From Ectocarpus siliculosus (taxonomy: Eukaryota; Sar; Phaeophyceae; Ectocarpales; Ectocarpaceae): a stretch of 64,000 bases of DNA. A model generated the notes under the pieces. It was given only the letters and a program-made list of their open reading frames with translations, had not been told where the DNA came from and did no database searches. The stretch covers positions 2,873,247 to 2,937,246 of the forward strand of contig FN649736.1 in NCBI GenBank assembly GCA_000310025.1, given 5' to 3'. Position 1 is the first letter of the stretch, and each line of letters begins with the position of its first letter. Positions 28,892 to 41,600 of this stretch are shown in pieces. Made by a program: the position numbers and the translations under genes.

Positions 28892-31800
28892 ATTATTCTT
28901 TATGTCTACCGCTGTTGCTTATCCCATCCAATCCACACCGCAGGTGGGAAGGGGACGGCCCGTGGGACCGGCCCGTGTCCGTGGCGGTTGTCGGCGACCT
29001 GGGTCTGGTGAACGGCGGCGCCACGTTCGACCGCCTGCACCGGCTGGTGGAGGACGGCGAGGTCGATTTCGTTCTGCACCTGGGCGACATCGGATGTGAG
29101 AGAGGGTTGTGAAACGCTGTTGTACGACAGCGTTTTATGTATGTTTTTTTTTTAGCACAGGAATACGCTGCTGCTGTTGAATATGTATATGGAGGCACTG
29201 TGACCCGCAGTTCGGTGGGTGGCTGCCTTATCTATCTGCGTCTAATTTCGGGCTATTTTTCGTCGGACCTTTCACTTTCACGGGATGAGTGTTCGCGTGT
29301 GTACAGCGAGCAGCATATGAGTGTTTGTGGCTCAGACCCAGGCAGCAAGCCTTGGACTTCGAGCTTTAAACGCCGATGGAATTGGGGGGGGGGGGGGGGT
29401 AGACGAAAATTATTGTTTTTCTTGCGGGCGAGTTTGTTGGCGTGCACGCTTCCCTTCGTGCTTGCTCTTCTTTGTCCATGCTCTTGTCCGTTGGTTGATG
29501 CATGCCGTACTTCTCCTTGTTCATTCGAGAGGGGCTGACAATCGCGCGATAAGCAACCACCGTAAACGAATGAGCTGGCACGATGACAACCCCGACCGTA
29601 CATGACGGTGATGAATTTCTGCGTCAAGGTAGATCGCAGTAGAACAGAGCTCTCTCGTGAGTGGCTGTTGTTGTTGTCGTTGTTGTTGTTGATGTTGTCT
29701 TAACATCAATGAAAGGGGGTGGTGTGCGATCTTTTTTGTGTTTTACCTGGTACAGTACTTGTTTTTTTTTCTTTCGTGTACGTACGTAAATGATAGTACT
29801 TACTCCTCTTCCCATCGCGCCCCAACTCTCGTGTGACCGACAATTTGCGTTCCGTTCCAACCAAGACGCTGACGATGCCTTTTTGGAGCGGCCTTGGTCG
29901 TTCGGCTACGAAGACAAGTGGGATGCTTTCATGAGAAGGTATGTACGACCCGAGGGAGTTGATAAAACTTATCTGCTTGTTTGGCGGAAACGAGTACGTG
30001 TGGCTTTTTTTGTCAAGAAGTTGGTGCGAGGATGCAATTGTACGGTGGGACGAGGTCGGCAAGCCTTCGTCTGGCGGCGGTCAAGCAGGAGGGCGGGAGT
30101 TGAGAATCTGATCTGCTTGTTTGGTGGAAATGAGTACGTGTGGCTTTTGTCAAGAGAGGGTTGGCGCGTGGATACAATCATGCGGTGGGAAGAGGTCGAC
30201 AAGCTTCCGTCTGGTGGTGGTCACGCTGAAGGACGGGGAGATAGGACGGGGTTGGGGGCAGAGGCGGAGGAACAATGACGGTAGATTGACGGCAGTCACT
30301 CCAGAGGGGAGGAAGTACAAGGTTGAGCTTTGCTTGCTTCTGTCTCTGGTTCAGGCGTCGTGATCGTATCGTTTTCGGTCGCTGTGGTACGCACAGTCGG
30401 CTGGATTTAGCAACAGGGGCGGAGGTAGCGTGCCAGGTGATCCGTCTGAAATCGCCGGGACGGTATCTACTGTTTCTGTTGTCGTTTTCGGTGTCCTGCC
30501 GTCGTCGCCAGCCATTGCCGTTTCGTGGCAGTTGCAGTTGGCATCACTGCATCGCCTGCACACTAGGAAAGAAAGAAGAAAAAACAAATGCCTCAAGGTA
30601 CAGCAGTACTAAATACCTTTTCGTGCTGCATCTTGCCCGCAACCACCATATTTGTACTTTTGGCGGCACTGCATGCAGCCTTGTGACTTGACCATTACCC
30701 CACCTGCTACAAACTTCCGTGTTTTTTTTTTGTCCCGCCGCTTGCTGGCACAGGGCTTCCCACGAGTTTGCCGCTAAGGTCCCGTACATGGTCGTGCCCG
30801 GAAACCACGAGGCTGAGTGCCACAGCCCCGCGTGCCTCTCCTCTCCGCGGAGACTCAACGTGAGTTGTATGCCCGTCACCTTGCGCGCGCCTGCACACAC
30901 GTGCACGCTCGCCTGCCGAAGAACATGTTGTTCGTGCGACCGTGTGGTGTACGGTTTTCGATCATCAGCTTGGTGTTGGTGTCCGAATGCCATGCTTTTT
31001 TTTCGGGTAATGTAGGGATTCGCGTGTCTCGTGGCCCCAGCCGTTCTCGACTGGTGCGATAACATACAGTCAATTTTTTTTTTCTTCTGTCGTCCAGGCG
31101 GCGAGCGCCCAAGAACGACTACCAACGCGGAAGGCCTACAACACGAGACAGGCTTTTGAGAACGGGTTTCCATCAAGGAGGCGAGCTTTCATACCGCAAC
31201 TCTTTGCCCCCGCCCCCACCTCCCGCGCCGCGGCCCCTCGTGTTTTTTTCACGCAGGCGCTGAGCAATTTCGCCGCCTTTAACGCGCGCTTCCGGATGCC
31301 GTCCACCGAGAGCGGCGCGGATCACGGGGTGTCCATGTGGTACTCGTTCAACGTCGGCCCCGTCCACTTCGTGGTCGTGGACACGGAAACGGACTTCGAG
31401 GGAGCGGGAGGGGACCACCTGCACTGGGTGGGGTTCGAGCACGGGAACGGGGGGTTCGGGGACCAGGTCGCTTGGCTGGAGCAGGTGAAAGAAGGGAGGG
31501 AGGGAGGGAGGGAGGGAAGGGAGGGAAGGGGAGCGCGTTGCTCGCGCTGCTGCTTTCACACCCGTCCGTTTGTGAGGTGGCAGGGAGGGAGACGTCTCCC
31601 ATGCGTGATAGGTTGCTGCTGCTGCTGCTGCTGCTGCTGCTTGCTGTCGTGCCTTAGCTTGAGGGCTGTTCACAAGTGCCCTGCCGGTGTTTTTTTTGCA
31701 TGGGGTCTATGGTAGCCCCTGACCTACCCCTGTTTCTATGTTATACATTTTCCCCCTCTCTTGTCTGCAACTTTAGGACCTCGCTGCAGCGCACCAGGAG

Positions 31801-32413
31801 CGCGACGTCCGGCCTTGGATCGTCGTTGCGGGCCACCGTCCGATGTACTCCACGGAGAAGTCCGACAGCGAAGGCCTGACTTCTTTCGGTCATTCCAACC
31901 GGTACGCATTACACCGCGAACACCCTGGTTCGAATGCCCGTTTTTTGTTTTCTTTGTTCACCCCTTCAGCGGTCACTCAAGTTCAACAAGTAGCGCAGCG
32001 TCGCTGTATGGGGTCGGGTTGGTGGCAGGTAGGATCGTCAGTGTGTGATGGCCAGGCGCCAGGTCTCTGTGGCGAACGGGGTTCATATCAACCGGCAGGT
32101 ACCAATACGTGCAGCATCACGGGTCAAACAATTGCTTTCCTCGACCGCGTGTGGGACTAAATAGTCGTAAACACCTTTGTGTTGCTGAATGCCTTGACAT
32201 GTTTTTTTTTTTTTCTTTCTCCAACAGTTAGTCCTTGAGCCCCCGGTTCCCCCCCACATTGACTCCACGCAGAATACGCAAGGCGTTCGAGCCCATTTTC
32301 GAGAAGAACAAGGTCGACGTGTACCTCAGCGGGCACGTCCACGCCTTCGAGCGGTCGTTACCGGTCCTCGACAATGTGCCGTACCCCAACGATGTTAGCG
32401 GTAGTGGCAACAA

Positions 32414-32445
<32 letters not shown>

Positions 32446-33743
32446 GAGCCTCTCCGCAGTCTCTGCGCACTTCTTCCTCGAGCAGGATGGTGTACGAGAG
32501 CCCCGTTGCGCCGGTACACATCGTCAACGGAGCGGGCGGCTGCATAGAGGTGAGCACAAAAGAAGGGCGAAAAGACAACAGCAAGCACATGGGAGGGTTT
32601 CCGCGAAAGCAAAGTGTGCTACGCAGAAGCAAAAGACTCAGGAATTTATCTCATCAAAAGTCCCACGCCGATTGGCCGAACCTCGTCCGTTGCGATATAG
32701 CTGAAATCAACAGTGCTACGCAGAAGCAAGACTCAGGCGTATATCTCATCAAACTCCCACGCTGATTGGCCGAACCTAGTACACATGTAGTCCGTTTCAA
32801 TACCGGAAGTTTCATCTCATTTTTTTTTTTTTTTCTGGCCTTGACTCTCCGGTGTCGCCATGCGTGCCCGCGCATGCAGGGGTTCACGAAACCGGAACCG
32901 GTGTACCCGGCGTCCTTCCCGAGGTGGCGCGCCGTGGCGACGAGCATGGTGCCAGGCGTCGGCATCCTCACGTTCTCCAGCAAGGCGGAGATGCGGTCGA
33001 CGTTTGTGACGAGCGATAGCCCGGCAGAGGTGTGTTGTTGTAGCAGTTGGCACCGCGCTAACCGGCTGACCGACGAATAGACGTCAGTCTCGGTGCGGTT
33101 AGAGAGCATGCTTGTAGTATATATTTATCATCAATCGTGTTCGCCGGCTGCCCAATGGAATGACGCCACTCTCAGTGCGGTTTAACGTCGGAAACCTCTC
33201 CTAGCAGTCATGATGGGGGGCGGGTGGCTGGGGAAGCTAGGGTACGTAGTCCGGATTCCGATGTCCGTGTATGCGTTGTTGACTGTGGATCAGTCTTGCT
33301 GTTCCGTGTGTCGCATAGTCGATGTCGGCCACCGCCGCCACTGCGTTGTTGTGTCATGATTTGCCCAGGAGCGGTTCTTTTCGTGACCGTCGTGATGCCC
33401 CTCAAAGACGAGAGAAAATAGAAAGCTGGACGTTCATGGCGATCGACAGCCAGGTGGCAGAAACGTTGGTCCGGCCGAGACTACCGGGAGCACACGCCTC
33501 TGACAACGTAGTCAACAGACGTCTGGCCTTTCGATCCCGTCCTGATACTTGTGGTTAACGCCGCTCAGGCCATCTGCCTTATAAGAGTGACAAGGGATAA
33601 GATAGTCCCCCCATCGGGCTGAAGACAGTATTTTTCTCAATCCGTGCTGTGCCCTTCCCTCCCTTTCTCTCCTCGCCCCTTGGCTTTGTGGACAGATCCT
33701 CGACGAGCTCACGATTCGGCATCAACGTCCACCACTCCGTTAG
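22385..33743 (+). CDS. Membrane-anchored purple acid phosphatase (12 exons, 843 aa)
   Basis: This is a binuclear metallophosphoesterase releasing phosphate from esters, probably displayed outside the cell or in the secretory lumen. Exons are 22385-22609, 25821-26384, 27079-27197, 27584-28048, 28944-29095, 29866-29938, 30754-30859, 31257-31484, 31777-31901, 32273-32549, 32880-33029 and 33696-33743; all junctions are in phase. All purple acid phosphatase metal ligands are visible: D476 in GDLG, D506/Y509 in GDIGYAD, N550 in GNHE, H664 in VAGHRPMYS, and H707/H709 in GHVHAFER. Residues about 217-240 form a hydrophobic signal anchor after a long basic, Gly/Cys-rich N-terminus. Residues about 264-330 resemble the fibronectin-III-like N-domain of plant enzymes. 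A roughly 100-residue Gly/Ala/Ser insert splits that domain, and a Gly run follows GHVHAFER. Exon 1 is the least certain: exon 2 may instead begin at 25722, or translation may start at the in-frame ATG at 25734, with TATA-like CATATATAG near 25402. Confidence 0.85.
23581..23712 (+). repeat. Perfect 57 bp direct duplication, CCCATGGG-rich
   Basis: A 57 bp segment at 23581-23637 is repeated without change at 23656-23712 (period 75). Both copies and the spacer are dense in CCCATGG, CATGGG and GTTGCCCA, so single strands could fold back. It lies in intron 1 of the phosphatase gene, 56 bp left of a TIR element. Confidence 0.9.
23769..25001. mobile_element. Non-autonomous TIR DNA transposon (PIF/Harbinger-like), 1,233 bp
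   Basis: The left end GGCCATTTCTTACGG (23769-23783) and right end CCGTAACAAATGGCC (24987-25001) are inverted copies with one mismatch in 15, extending inward into similar T-rich sequence. Both are flanked by TAA (23766-23768 and 25002-25004), a 3 bp direct duplication. A TAA/TTA target duplication with ends beginning GG is typical of the PIF/Harbinger superfamily. No transposase-like reading frame is visible. The inside carries T-rich repeats at the left and three tandem units of about 220 bp. The element sits in intron 1 of the phosphatase gene. Class assignment rests on termini alone. Confidence 0.7.
24246..24815 (+). repeat. Three tandem 220 bp units inside the TIR element
   Basis: Units begin near 24246, 24466 and about 24690. 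Each contains a CAACCACCACACAAG-like block, then GGACCATACnCnCAGCTCATGG and CGGATnCCTTTGTCAT. Units 1 and 2 are closest and unit 3 more diverged. Open frames on both strands repeat the same peptide, but neither strand looks like a known protein, so I regard the units as non-coding. Confidence 0.85.
25048..25086 (+). repeat. Interstitial telomere-like tract
   Basis: Five CCCTAA units in two groups (three then two, with extra As) lie 46 bp right of the TIR element. This is far too short for a chromosome end and has coding genes on both sides. Confidence 0.8.
28800..28895 (+). repeat. GTC/GTT/GCT trinucleotide run before phosphatase exon 5
   Basis: A run of GTC, GTT, TTG and GCT triplets ends about 50 bases upstream of the exon 5 acceptor at 28942-28943 and produces a spurious poly-Leu ORF. 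Confidence 0.85.
29961..30225 (+). repeat. Two-copy tandem duplication (140 bp period) in a phosphatase intron
   Basis: The block starting TCTGCTTGTTTGG at 29972 recurs at 30112 with the same order of motifs: GAGTACGTGTGGCTTTT, CAATnnTnCGGTGGGA and GAGGTCG. Copies are about 80 percent alike by eye. The duplication lies in the intron between 29939 and 30753, just after exon 6. Confidence 0.85.
32616..32775 (+). repeat. Two-copy tandem duplication (97 bp period) in a phosphatase intron
   Basis: GTGCTACGCAGAAGCA at 32616 recurs at 32713, each followed by GACTCAGG, ATCTCATCAAA and GATTGGCCGAACCT. The pair lies in the intron between 32550 and 32879. Confidence 0.9.
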
Positions 33744-34609
33744 TTGAGGCCCCAAAAGTTGCTGTTGGTGTTGCGTGTGTGAGCGGGGTGGAGGTGACCC
33801 GCCGAGGCCTTCCGGCCAATGAGTGTAGCGCAAGTCATACCCTTTGGATGTTGCGTTATTTTCCTTGTGTGTTTGGTTGGGCCAGGAAGGGGAAGGAAGA
33901 CGAGAAATACGAATTCGCCACCGGGCCCCCAAAAAGATCCCGGCCGGTGGACCCCCGTCGGCACCGTTAGACGCGGCAGAGGTTTTTGTAGTGTTTGGTT
34001 ATGTGTGAATTGTGCAGGTAGGCTGGCGCTCGTATCATGTGTTGTTTCCCAACAACCGGTTCTCGTCTTCATTTTTTTACTATTTTTTTTACCTTGTCTT
34101 CGTCTCGGCAAGGTCGTTGTGTCGTTGTAGAGCGACCTTGCCGTCCAAAACCCCACGGTGTTGTTTTGTCCCCGCTTGCGTGTGTTTGACGTTTCAAAGT
34201 GGTTGATGTCGAGGGTTTGTTGTCCTCAGAAGATTTTTTGACTATCGCTTCCACCATCGCGGACTGTTAACATTCAAGGCCCTCGACACGGCTCGGTCGC
34301 CTCAGAAGAATATTGTTGGTGCCTGCGTGGTTTGTTTATTGTTGCTGTCAGCGTGGTTTGTTCATTGCTGTTGTCTGCGTGGTTTGTTTTCGTTTGCGAA
34401 GCACAGCAGCATGGGCCTCTTCTGGCGATTGTTTCTAAATCCATGAAAGATCGTTGTCTCCGAAGCACAGCAGCACAGGCGCTGACTGTTGTTTGTCAAC
34501 ATTTCAGAGGTTAAGGGTGAAGATGCCGAGGTAGGGGATTTACGCGTACGCAACAAACCAACCAGCTCACTGCGCCTTTTTGAAGAGAGACGTCAAGTGC
34601 CCCCCGGTT

Positions 34610-34766
34610 CCCTTGCTACGGTAGTGTTTACAATCCTTTTAGGTCTACAGGCATCCTGACAGATCATTGCTTGATCATTTGCAAAATGCTGGTGTGGTGG
34701 CATGCCATGGAGTTACCGCCCTGTATCCCTCCACGCCTGTTGGCATGTCCATAGGTAGGTGTGTCT
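34610..34766 (-). repeat. Dispersed repeat, copy 2 (inverted relative to the left-edge copy)
   Basis: Read on the minus strand, this begins GACACACCTACCTATGGAC and follows the left-edge copy (5-165) block by block, including CAGGGCGG, CACCACACCAGCATTTTGC and AAATGATCAAGCAATGATC. The two copies are inverted with respect to each other and about 34.6 kb apart. Confidence 0.75.
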
Positions 34767-34948
34767 TTCTTGTTAGCATCGACCGTGCTAACCGGTAACC
34801 AATGAAACAACTTTAGTGCCAGCGGGTAAAATCAAGGTCCCTAGAACGACAAAATTCGAAAGATGCACCATGCCAACTTGACCATGCGCTTAATGCGAAT
34901 GCCACAATGAATCTCTCCCCATATCCTTTCACAGAGACACACATCAAT

Positions 34949-35006
34949 TGCCCTCGCCCGAATCTAAGAAGCCGCTGTGCCCTCGCCCGAATCTAAGAAG
35001 CCGCTG
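34949..35006 (+). repeat. 29 bp perfect tandem repeat
   Basis: TGCCCTCGCCCGAATCTAAG plus nine more bases is present twice in direct tandem (34949-34977 and 34978-35006). A third, diverged copy (CCTCCGCCCGAACCTAGAGA) lies at about 35210-35236. This could be part of a decayed mobile element near the dispersed repeat. Confidence 0.85.
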
Positions 35007-37662
35007 AATAACGCAAAGAGCGGAGGACAGCAGAAAGGGGCATTTCAAGCCCAACCAGGCCAGGATATCGTGGCATGCTGCATATTCTCCAAATTTGAAG
35101 ATCGTACACTACCAAGATCCAGCAGTCATCGTGTCAGCACCTATGCTACACAGCAGCAACAGTATAGACGAGTCCAACATACAGTTGTACATCATAGCCC
35201 CACACATACCCTCCGCCCGAACCTAGAGAGCCATTGATCCAAAGGAAAGTGTATGCTGGTGTGCTTGCGTGCTTGAGGGAATTATGGGGAAATCCCACGA
35301 GCTGTAGTGAGTCGACCGCGCTCACATTCGGAGGGACAGAGAACTACAGAAGCACACAGCTCTGGGTCTGCAAGCGCTCTCGCTGATCATTTTCACTGAT
35401 CATTTGAATGTACTCAAAATCGAGAAATGTAGACAGCTTGAAGACTGACCTTTTCAAGCTGTACAAGCCGAACCTGCCCTATATGGGCAGCACCACGACC
35501 ACGGATGAACCCTGTCTGTGCCCACCGTCCTGTCGCGGGCTGCCCTCATGATCTGTGGGTGGAGACAGCTGTCGCATCTACAGAAGTACACTTGTTTTTT
35601 GTGCTGCACTTCTCTCTCCCGCCCTATCTATTCTTGCCGCAGAATCAAGAAGAGGTAGACCCCAAAGGAGTTAAGCAAGACTGGTGCCGCTGAAGCTGAT
35701 ACGGCCGAAATTGTTTGACCGGTGAGCGGCCAGGGCCAAAGCTTGTTCCTTTTTTTTTCATGAAAGGAAATGATTGTGAAATGTGTGATAAAACAACTCA
35801 CGACCCATCAAGGGAGGGTTGGGGCAACAGGAATGAATGTGGGAAGGAAAAGGGCGAGAGCAATCAAAATGGTGAGTATTTCGCAGGATGAAGGCTGACT
35901 TTGCAGGGCGCACAACTCTCCTGTCCTATGATATTCCACACGGTGCCCGACCACTTTGATGGAAGTATTCGAACGGATGAGGCGAATGTTGGAGGCCTCA
36001 TGGCTGTGTAGAGGCGGCTCCGCCATGAATATTTCACTCGATGAGCTCGCGCCGCCGCTGTCACCCTCCAAATGAAAGCGTGAGAGAGCCCTCACATGTA
36101 GGGGCTTTGGTGTGTTGTATCCCCGGCTCTATTCTCGCATTGATTGTAGGATAGTAGCAATGGTCCATCAGATTGCGTTCGTTTTTCCGGTCGTGAAAGC
36201 CGGTCGCCCCGAGAGTCTATTGGTTAGCCTTGAAATATTCAAATGAACGAATCACAAATACCATTAATTAATTTTGCTTGCACAGAGGGGGGTCGTGGGG
36301 GGTCGTGCATGCCGTAGTGGTGGACTATTGACCTCACATCCCTAGAAAGCCCGGAAGGAGCACGCCGTTCTCAACGGACCAGGCCCTCACATCACCAAGC
36401 GCAAAGCGCCGTCGTGAGGTATTCGGTGAGTCGCATGGAGGGTGCGCTGCATCCTGCGAATGTTCAGCATCTTGTGCCTATACAATCATTCTTGCTACGG
36501 ATGACAGCCACTAAATTACCAGTTTTCTGATGTTTTCACTTTCGGAGACAGTTGTACTGTATAACTGCCTCGAGGGGGCTTGCCCGACTTACCACAACAC
36601 GGTGCGACCATCCCCTTTGCGCGCAGTGAGGGTTCTCGACTCCGGGCAGCATAATCTACTCGACTACCATCGTGCTTACCGCAAATAGAAACCAAACGAA
36701 AATACAAGCGGTAATAACCTGATCTGTGTATTATACAACGTTGTTGCCATGCGACAAAAACCGACAACGGGAGGGATGGTGGGGAAGGGTGTGTACGTTT
36801 GCAGGGTGAGCACCAGAGCGAAAAGCATTACAGCCACGGAAGATAAATTAGAATTGCACACCCTGGGAGCACGAATGAAATGAACGAGTTTGGAGCTTTC
36901 ACAGCGAGACACACACTGCGGTTACTGTGCAGGTGAGACTGTGTTTAGGACTCGCTTTCTTTTGGTCGCCGCGTGGGTCCGCCGACATCAACTATTGATG
37001 ATTCCGTGTTTAGGCTGGAGCGAGTGAACAACCGGAGCTGTTCTATCAACGTCTACGTCTACATCAATACCTGTGTTTTAAGGAATGTATGAATGTGCCT
37101 TCATCTTCGGGGAACATACATACAAGTAGGCCCGCCTATATATTTTGTGTGATGATGGTGCCAATTTCTTGACAAGTTGACGGGCGTCCCGCATCAAAAT
37201 GCCAATGCGTCGAGACGACGCAAATGAATGGGGTGAACGAAGAGCAATACAGAATCACGCTCCTCATGACATGGGATAGAAGCGTTGTGAAACTCGCGCA
37301 CCGAAGCTGTGTCGTTGAAATATTTTGGAGCATGTTTCTGGGGATGCCGTTGCAGAGGTGGAGTATTCAATGAAACATACCGCGATGACGCTGCAGATTT
37401 CATACGGACAGGCAAGGACTTAGTCTTGTCAGCGACAATCTCGCACAGGTCCCTGTGACTCGATGGATCATACCACTGCTGCGGAATCACTAATATGGTA
37501 GCTATCCTGCGCGAGCACAAGCCCGAGACACAAGATTTTTCTGCTGTCGCGCAGTGAAAACGCTCTCCCCCTGTGCAACTATCCACCAGCACTCAACACA
37601 AACAACCCAGGATGCTCAGTTTCCCTATGAACCAGACGCCGTCTTTAGGCAAAATAAACGAT

Positions 37663-38527
37663 TTACGGGTCGGGCGTTCTCTCCACTGCGACTTTTTTCC
37701 TGCTGCCACCGCCACCGGCCGACTTGGCTCTCGCGGCAGCCCCCTGCCGCACGGCCGCCCGTTCCGCCGCTCTCGCTGCCGCTGCCGCCGCGATCGGGTC
37801 CACCACAGGAGCCTCTTTCTTCTCCCCCCCCGTAGTCCGGTCAGTCCCTTCGTCACCTGAATACGAGAACATGCCGTGCGGGACGAGGGTTCGTTGCTTG
37901 GACCAGTTTCTTTTTTCTCGGAAACGTGATGCTGTTTCATTTCATATACCAATGTGATGAAGGAAGCTAGCTCACTCTACGGACTAGACCACTTTGAATG
38001 GGGACGGGCAAATGTGGTTTGGGGCACCAGCAAGGCGGGAAAGACCCTGGTACTGTACATTTTCTATCTATCTAAAAGTCATGGTGGTGGCATGGTGCGA
38101 CCGCGACGGGTGTCTCCCCGGTTGTGATAGATTAATTCATGAATATTCCGCAACGCTCATGAATCACATGGGATTTCCAGCACAAACCTGTCCTAGTCTA
38201 CCGTGAATCGTCGGGAACGGCGGTGCTTTTCGACAGAGGAAAAGACACGATAGGGGCTGAAACATTTCGTATGTGGAGAGCAAAACGTATATCAGGGCAC
38301 GCAAAGTACGGTGGACGCGGTGGATATAACCTGCCATCCTGAACCATCGATCGTACCGTTCCTCGAGCCAAGCGACAACATTTGCTCTGAACGCATTTCA
38401 TAAGTCTACCAAAGGTGAGTATGTTCACCCAGCCAGTCCTAATGTGAAATATTTCGTCTCGTAAGTGTTTCTGTTTTACTCCTTCTCTCTCTCTCTGTCT
38501 CTTTCTCTCTCTGTCTGTGTGTGTGTG

Positions 38528-38612
<85 letters not shown>

Positions 38613-41600
38613 TTTCTCTCTCTCCCTCTCGACAGTAGTGCGCGCGTGTCCACAATCTCGATATCTCGATTTTTCTCCTTCTCATTGCCCTCTTGTCTCA
38701 GCCTCATGGCCCTGTTTCTCTCGCTCTCGCTTACCTTCGGCGTCGTTAGCGTCCCAACCGTTGATCTTGTTCGTCAGGTTCTTGGCTAGCTGCCGGGCTA
38801 CGAGTCCTATCGCCCCCCCTGCCGATTGCCCTGTACCTTCTCCACCAAATGCTCTCGCTCGTAGCGTCTTCACGGCCCCTGCTGCCCGCACGAAGCGTCC
38901 CGTCCTCCTGTTTGTAGGTTGGGCACAAAGAGGGTCGCGGCTTATCCAACAAGATTGGTTCGGAGCCTGAACCAAACAGGATACGTTTGTGAAAGGGACT
39001 ATCGACCGACTTTTCAAGGTATGAACAAACGACGGCATCGTGACGTGCACAATATCCCTGTGGCCGCAGGTCAGAGGAGCGCGGGGCACAGGGAGGAACT
39101 GCGGCGGGGGTGAGGAGAGTGGTCGAAACTGGATGGAAATACATAACTAGGAAATGGCACACACATACAAGTATCGTGAGTGCCTCTGATGCCCACACGT
39201 ATTCCGGGAAGCGACAAGAGAGCAATTTAAAAGCCGAATCTGAACACTTGTCTATATTTCCGCACCGAATTACTAGTATGAATATCGTCGGCAATCAATC
39301 GCCTTTCACGTGTTGTGGCCCTCGTCCTATCACGTTCGTCCCGTAAACGGGTAGTGCATGCCGGCGGTGTGCATCTTTTCGAGGCCTCATTCATATCCAT
39401 CGATGCCAACAGAAACTAGAGATAAAGGTCTTGCCTTCGACTCTCCCTCTCGTCGGCCTCTTTCTTCAGCCGTCGTGCAGCCACCTCCCTCTCGTGGTAG
39501 GCCTCACGGGTCTGCGCCGAGGCCGCGCGCGCTGCCTCTGCCTCCTTATCCTGCCGGCGCAGCTGGCGCTGGTACTTCTTGCGGCGTTCCAGCAGTACCT
39601 GTCGCCTCTCTTGCTGGGCTTTGTGCCTAATAGATGTTGTTGTTGTTCGTGGCGGAGGTGTCAGTGGTCATGTGTCGGGGGAGCGTGTAGAGAAGAAGGG
39701 AAGGTCAACGTTCGTGTGTTGGGTGGTAGACAACGATGGAATAGTTAGGTAAGCAAGAAGAGAACGGTGGAGCCCCCGCGATAGGAAAAGGGCGACGCTC
39801 CGAATGTGTTGCAGCGTATCAGGATGCTCGGAAATGGGTCGGCGATCTACAGAGAGATTTTGCCACTCGAGAACGAGCGGAGTCATTGGTGGCCTGGCCG
39901 TCGTAAGAGCCTTCGCTCAATCCAATACGCGTACGACCAACGACACACCATTCCGTTTTGAAGGTGCACCCTGATCTCTGATTGTTCATTCTGGTCAGCA
40001 TGTCTGTTGAAGGGTCACTCGGCGCGGGGTTTGCACCAAGGAAGGGCCCCGGCCGGAGTTGAAGGAAATTTGCATCATGCCGGTTCGTTGAACGGTGTAT
40101 CCGGGTGTTGGCACGTATACAGCACGAACAACCCCAACATTTATCGTCGGTCGCCCCAGTGTATCCTCGACACCTTCTAGAGGTCAGGTCAGGGGTTCGA
40201 ATCCCAGCGCAAGCGAGCTTTTCTTGCAAAGTGAGTTTTTCTCTCGCTTCCGCTCCTGGCCTAGTGGATAGCGCTAGTTCGTGTGTACACAGAGGGAAGA
40301 GAGTGCTGACTTCTGCTCGCATTAAAAATCGAAGGCAGAGTACCGCAGAATGGGAGGGTAGAGAGGGGCTCTTCTGTGTGACCACGGGTTGGAGTAAACG
40401 GCACTAGTGCTGTGAGCGTTGATTTGAAGTGAAGGCAAAAAAAAAAAAAAACGTCCAGGGTGGCGACACAACGGATGAAAACAGCTCGCCTACGAAGCAA
40501 ACAACGGCGGTAGCCCTCCTTTAAGAACATCGACGCCTGGGATAAAATGCACCGTTCGTCCTTCTCACGCACCTGGTCTGCCGGATCCGAATCCTCGCCG
40601 CCCGCCCGGGGTCGATCACGTCCAACACCTCCAGGTCAGTGTAGCCTCCGCCCATTTCTCCGTCATCAGTGACCTGACGGTTTCGCACCACAGCTTCCCT
40701 ACCAGTTCGGTTGCCATTGTTGAGAAAGAGATCCCAATGTCAATCAACCGCACGTGGGATTCAGAAGACTGACAGCCTTGCCACACCTCGTCGTCGAAGT
40801 TTCTGCGGATCCCGTTGAGAGGTCAGTAGCTCGCGAAAAAGGTTCGAGACTTCAGTTCGTTGTCAGGTGTACGCCGAACCATGACGACATGCATTCAGCT
40901 GAAACAAGGTGACGTCACAGTGTTGGTGTCGAACCAATGCCGAACGGTTGATCTATTGCTAGAGGTTGACCTGCGGAGAAACTTCGACGGGCATCAAGCT
41001 GCAACCGCTCACCCTGTGGTCTGGTGGCATGACGTTTCGAGAGGGGTTTCAACGGATTCCGTAAATTGAGTTGGAATGATCTTGTTAGGAAGGCTTGAGG
41101 GTTGGAAAGCGAAAATCACGAACTCATGGCAGCGCGGAGGAGATTTTTCTGGTGAACCACGGATCGGTCTTTCAGCTACTGGAAGTTTCGAACCGCGAGT
41201 CTCAGCAATCGAACGGAACGTTGGAAGGAAAACAAATCCTGCCTAACGACCAATTTCTTCGCCTCTGTCTTATCCCGGCTGCGGTAACCCAAGGCCGTGA
41301 ATGTGCGTGCGTCATACGCAATATGTTATCAACCGGGCGACAGAACGAATCAACCGGCCGACCAGACCAAGTGCCACAAATCCACGAGAATCTCACCTGC
41401 GCGTGTCGTTAAAGTGGCCGTCCTCTAGCTCCCCCCCCTCCTCGGACTTCTTGAGCTTGTGCGCGGCGAGGGCCTGCTTCCTCTCCTCGTCGTCCTCCGG
41501 GTGCTCTCGCTCCCACCAGAACGGGTCCTCCGGCTCGAAGAGAGTCACACCGACGCCGAGGCACTCCCAGGAGTCGGAGGGGCCGGAGGCGGCCACGCTC

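Larger units (their letters stand above)
33744..37662. other. Convergent intergenic region with repeat remnants
   Basis: This stretch lies between the stop of the phosphatase (33743, plus) and the stop of the EF-hand gene (37663, minus). It holds a short GCGTGGTTTGTT three-copy motif near 34325-34390, an inverted dispersed repeat copy at 34610-34766, and a 29 bp tandem repeat at 34949-35006. I see no exon with splice support. The two 3' UTRs must lie at its ends. Confidence 0.5.

Noticed and set aside
33369-33386. Alternative last exon of the phosphatase (ERFFS then stop)
   Set aside because: It is in phase, but the exon at 33696-33743 (ILDELTIRHQRPPLR) resembles the usual C-terminal strand of purple acid phosphatases and was preferred.
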